From: Prinia subflava
Lineage: Eukaryota; Chordata; Aves; Passeriformes; Cisticolidae
Direction of reading: 5' to 3'
NCBI RefSeq assembly: GCF_021018805.1
Contig: NC_086257.1
Span: forward strand, 13,388,693-13,452,692
DNA length: 64,000 nt
Positions 59,501-64,000 of this stretch are shown here, piece after piece. Position 1 is the stretch's first letter. Each line of letters opens with the position of its first letter. Below the pieces are notes generated by a model. It was not told where the DNA came from and searched no databases. It saw only the letters and a list, made by a program, of their open reading frames with translations. Both the position numbers and the translations under genes were made by a program.

Positions 59501-62500
59501 ACTGTAACCATGTATTGCACCAAAGTCAGAGCACTGACCACTGAATTTATGTTATTTATTTTCTGTACAATATAAATTCCTGTCTAGCAAACACTTAGGC
59601 CTGTGTTTCAATGCAAGCTGTGTGTGCTCAGGCTCAGGAGCCTCAATGCAGCTATTCACAGGCAAAGCCAAACACATATGCCAGTGTCTTTGTGCTCTCA
59701 GCCTGTGTGGAGGGATGAGACTTGCTCTTTCAGAAAGGGTATTCTTAAAATTCTCCTCTGCCCTGTGCTGTGAGATTGGGGGACTCAAGAGATATGGGAT
59801 GGAAACACTGTGTTGGCTGGTTGAGAAGTCCTCCAGGGCCAAACTGCTGCCCCTGGGTCTTCCTGGTGCCTATATAAAACATGTATAAAGCAGCCTTGAG
59901 GCCTATGAGTGAGGGATATCAGAGAGTCTGAGGCCACCCCTGAACTCCCTGCGTGATTCCTTGGGCTCTGGGTAGCTGATGCAAGTTGCTGACTTGAAGC
60001 AGTCTCCAAAGTGCTCTGGCAGCAGGAGAGCCCACATCCCTGCCAAAGGGCTTCCTGCTTGGCTGGCAGGATGTAATCTGCAGCAGATTTCTTAATTGCA
60101 TTTCTTAATGTAATAGAGGTTGTTCTCTCTTTCTGTGAGCAGAGCTGCGATTACCCACTCACTATAAATCTGTGTCATGAGGAAGATGTAGGTTGTATAT
60201 AGGTCATAGAAAATATAATTGTGTAACTGCATTAATGCATGCCTGAGATAAGGGCTGAAATATGGCTTAGCTGCAGAAAATAGGGCTGTGGGCTTTAAAT
60301 AGCCTTACTTGGGCATCTCTTGGACAGAGCTGGTGATGCTGTGAACAGATCACTGTGCTTCCTCCATGAGAACAGAAAATCCCTTTGCAGAAAAAGCTCT
60401 CTAAATATGCTTAATGACATTTTTTAGATCATTTACAGTGTTTTTCAATAGGCTAAATATTACTGGTTGAGAAAAATGCATAATGAATCCACTGGGGAAT
60501 GTGGGAGCTCTCCTCTGAGAAGGGGATGCAGAGCAGGGCAGCTGGGGTGTTCTTCATGCTGGGCTCAGTGGGGCACAGAGGATGGAGCAGCAGCCTGTGC
60601 TGAGCTGAGTCACACAGCCAGGGCCCTGCAGTGCTCATAATGCTCAAATCTGAGCGGGCATTCCCAGACAGGGCCCACAGGAGTCTGGTAAATGCCCATG
60701 GGATCTGCTCCTACATCCACTGGAGAAGCCCCACTCTGCCCCCTCAGGCTGTGCACTCCTCGCTCCTCTCTGTGAGGACGAGCCCAGCCAAATGCCTGCT
60801 CTGCCTGCACCCAGGGTCTGCTGCGAGAACCCAGCAGCAAATGCATCAATTTTTTTTTATCCTTATTTAGCAGCAAAAGACAGCCTTTCATGTGGGGCAC
60901 TGGAATGTAGCAAAACCCCAGGATTATGGGCACTGCTTAAACTCCTGTTTTTGTGGTGAGCACATCCACAGGGGTGAGATGGTGCCAGGCCAAAGCCTCG
61001 TCACTGGTCCAGATCTGCAATGTATTTCTGTATCCAGAGACCTTGTTTTCCTTCTCTCTGTTTTGTTTTTTCTACTTTCTGAAGAGTAAATATTTCTCTG
61101 GCTTCTCTCTCTGCAGGGATTCAGATCTTGGCAGCAATGCCAGTTAGGTTGAGGAGCCTTCCTCAGCACAGCCAGAAACACTGCTGGTCCTGCGTGATAG
61201 GGGTTGTCCCTTAAATAATAATACCCTTTCTAGTTTTCTAACTTCCTAAATTCTCTCTCTTTGGTTTGTTGTGTTTTGAATATATAATTGGATAACTTCC
61301 AAGGCGGAGAGCTACTCACTAATTGTATATAAATGAATCACAACATCTTTTGTGCACTTGCATTGGATCAAGTTCCCATATCCCAGAGGCCAGTTCATGC
61401 ATCCAGAGTCTGTTTACTTCCTTTGCTGTGTAAGTGTAATTAAAAATTTTACACCATTTTGCATAAACAGATTTCAAAGCACTTTTTGCCACTCCTACAG
61501 AGCAAAATTCCCACCTGCTTTTCTCTTCCCTGTCTCGTCTCCTACTTGTTCATTTTTGTTTCTATATACATGTTACAACTCGCTGGTCAACACAAAGCCC
61601 CACATTTCCTGGAGAGGAGGAAGACAAACAAACGGAAGGCACCACCTGAGTTTGGAAGAGCTGTCCATGCAAACAGTGTTGTCTCCATGGTGTGACTCTC
61701 AGCACTCCCAGGTTATCCTGCTTCTCAGGCTGCTGGTGGCTTCTCTGCAGCTGCTGAAACCCCAGCTGGAGACCCAGTGCGGTACGACAGCCTTCCCCTG
61801 GGGAGCCGGTTCCCCCCCAGGCCTGGCTGCTGCTCTCTTTCATAGGTGCCAAGAGCTGATATCTGAGGGGTGCAACAAGACAATCTCACTCCTGTACTAA
61901 GCCAGGTCGGCTAGAGATAGAATGTCACAGGTGGAGTGGCACTGCCCAGTGCTAGCCCTCTGCTGGCTGAACTTTAGCTGCACTTCTAACTTATTCTAAC
62001 AGGAAGGTCGTCTTTGCTGTCAGCACTCAGTGCTGTTGGACCCTCTCACAGGAGCCAGATGAGCTTTGTCTCTGAAATGGACAACTGCCATTGTGAGAAT
62101 ATCCCAGGCAATGCAGTCTGTACGTGCTGCCCTCCCGTCCCTGGACGCGCTGTGTGTCTCATGCCGCCTCACCCCGTGTACGCTTCGCACCCACTCCTGC
62201 CCTGCAGGCAGCGCTGCCGCATCCTCCTGCAGCTCCTGTGGGACCCCACTGTCCATGTGCACAAGCCCTGCAGCCTGCCCTGCAGCTGCCTCATCACCCT
62301 GAAACGTGGGGGAGGTTTTATTCCTGCATGAAGCATTCCGGAGCGTGTCTGCTGCACCACCACGCCCACCACCCCCCCTTTTGCCCTGGTTTCTCCACAG
62401 CTTAGCTCCTTCCTGTCCTCCCTCCCCTGCTCCAGCTTCCTGCCCTTTGATGTGTGGCCCCTCCTCTGCTCCAGGGTACAAACTGCTTACCAGGTGGAGA

Positions 62501-64000
62501 TGACTGCTCCCACCCCGCAATTAGGTGCAATTATAAGGTTATGCTTTTCCCTGAACCCTTGCTCTGGAGTGGCTTCGAGCAGACTCCTCTGTGGGCTAAT
62601 GATAGGTGGGACATGGGGCAGGCTCTGGTCTGTGCAGGCGAGTGGTGCTGCAGGTGGAATGACAGGAGAGTCCTGGGGTGGCCACTGAACATGTCCTGGC
62701 CAGCTGGCCCCAAGCAGGGACTCAGCTGCAGCACCCCAAACCTGCTCCACTCCAAGAGATGAGCTGCAGATACCTGGGTGCTTCCTTCTGTGGTCAGGCA
62801 GAGGCCAGAAATGTGCCCCTGGGGAGGGCACAGCCAGTGCTTGTGTGGAGACATCTCAGCAGTGGCAGCGAGCTCGGCTGTCAGCTCTCATCATCTGTGC
62901 TTCAAGCTGTGCCGTGCCTTGGCACCCGTGGGTGCTCCTTGGCTGGCAGTGTCCAGTGGAGAAATAGGGCTCCACTGCAACTTCTGCACTTCTGAGGGTG
63001 CTGCCTTTGGCTGGACATGGCATTTCCTGCAAAGGTGGGTTTTATTCCAGTGTTGTTGGTGCTGGCTGCACGGGGGGTAATGGCTATAGCCAAGCCCACC
63101 CCACCTAGCATCTCCACTCTCAGTGGGGCTCAAGGAGTGTCAGCTCCTGCTGGCTCCTGACTTCTCAGCATCCTGGCCACAGCCCACCCCTGCACACTCC
63201 TGCAGCAGGAGTTCCATGGAGCATGGCTGGGTGAACACCTTGATGCTCTGGTGTGACTGGCTGCAGCGTGCCAGGAGCCAAAATGGCAGTGGCCAGCCAG
63301 AAATGTCCCTGGCAGGGCTGGCACTGCAGGGCAGCCCTTGGGTACTGGGCAGCACCTATAGGCCAGGGCATGCAGGAGCCACTCCTGCTGCAGCAGTGTA
63401 AAAGGCTTCCTCAGAACCATTCCACCCAAGGGCACATTGCTGCCACCACAGCCAAGGAATCCTTGCTCCATCCCATGAGAATGCTCCGTGTGCAGATGTG
63501 GATAAGCACACGGTCACACCTCCATATGCAGATGTTCCACTGTGGCCAAGCTGGCCCTTTTGCAGGACTTTCTCCTCTGATTACTCTGCAGGATGTGGGC
63601 AGCTGAGCTCAGGATTGAAACTGCTGCTGGTGTGCAGCGCATAGGGAATCCCACCAGTGCAGGGCAGCACTTGCACCATTCAGGTCGGGGTCTGTCCAGG
63701 GATTTCTTGACTTCTAACCTGTTTGTATTGCAAGAGGTGCAAGTGAGGTTGCAGAAAGTCTGACAGGACATTTCTGACTTTGACATGGGCAGCCAAAGCA
63801 ACCCCATCAGGGACACGGGTGGCTGCCAAAGCACTAACGAGCTGTGTGGAGGCAGGGAGAGCCCTGCATGCTCCTCTGCCCTGTGCCAAACACTGTGGCA
63901 GACCACGGACAGTGTGCTCCCCATGGCCATGCACCCCCAGCTGGGGCTGCTGGCTCTGAGTTGGATGAGCCAGGCACAGTCTGGTGGTTGTTGAGGTCCT
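53530..64000. other. Right flank, no recognisable gene
   Basis: Many open frames on both strands, none with a recognised domain. In human the next gene is RUBCN with its 3' end facing BDH1; I find no Rubicon coding exon here. The stretch near 60.06-60.30 kb is AT-rich and non-repetitive and might be conserved regulatory DNA. The 62.0-62.5 kb stretch is locally C-rich with overlapping frames on both strands (plus 62014-62331, minus 62520-62020) whose translations I do not recognise. I see no CR1 copy in this part. Confidence 0.45.

Noticed and set aside
62020..62520. 166-codon minus ORF and overlapping Cys-rich plus ORF as a gene
   Set aside because: Both strands are open over the same C-rich stretch, neither resembles a known protein, and no splice or start evidence supports either.

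Overview
This is vertebrate nuclear DNA, most likely from a bird. The support is intron-split genes with GT/AG junctions and CR1 LINE remnants, the dominant avian retroposon. I cannot assign a species. There are no prokaryotic operons, CRISPR arrays, rRNA genes or tRNAs that I can recognise.

The window is built around two paralogous short-chain dehydrogenase/reductase (SDR) genes arranged head to head, on either side of a CpG island at about 35.8-36.85 kb. On the minus strand (CDS 35102 down to 23570) is BDH1, the mitochondrial D-beta-hydroxybutyrate dehydrogenase. I could assemble it completely: six coding exons with consistent phases and 343 codons plus stop, the same length as human BDH1, including the exon with the mitochondrial presequence. 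On the plus strand (36448 to 51819) is a diverged BDH1-like paralogue of five coding exons and 329 codons. Its three core exons have exactly the same lengths (111, 142 and 153 nt) and phases as those of BDH1. It keeps the SDR cofactor motif, NNAG and the Ser/Tyr/Lys catalytic residues. However, its presequence is replaced by a Leu-rich hydrophobic segment followed by an Arg cluster, and it has lost the cysteine of BDH1 tied to lipid activation and the glycine of the PG motif. The layout is an inverted duplication with a compact, probably bidirectional promoter. The inference is that one copy kept ketone-body metabolism in mitochondria while the other was re-targeted and possibly changed substrate.

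Layout: 1-10.0 kb, no recognisable gene; 10.0-11.3 kb, an orphan CpG island; 11.3-22.2 kb, no recognisable gene, a few short tandem repeats; 22.2-36.4 kb, BDH1 (minus); 35.8-36.85 kb, shared CpG-island promoter; 36.4-53.5 kb, BDH1-like gene (plus) with a CR1 copy in intron 1 and a possible older LINE remnant in intron 2; 53.5-64 kb, no recognisable gene. In human 3q29, DLG1 and RUBCN flank BDH1. I found no coding exon of either here, so the flanks are probably intergenic, or introns and untranslated parts of neighbours.
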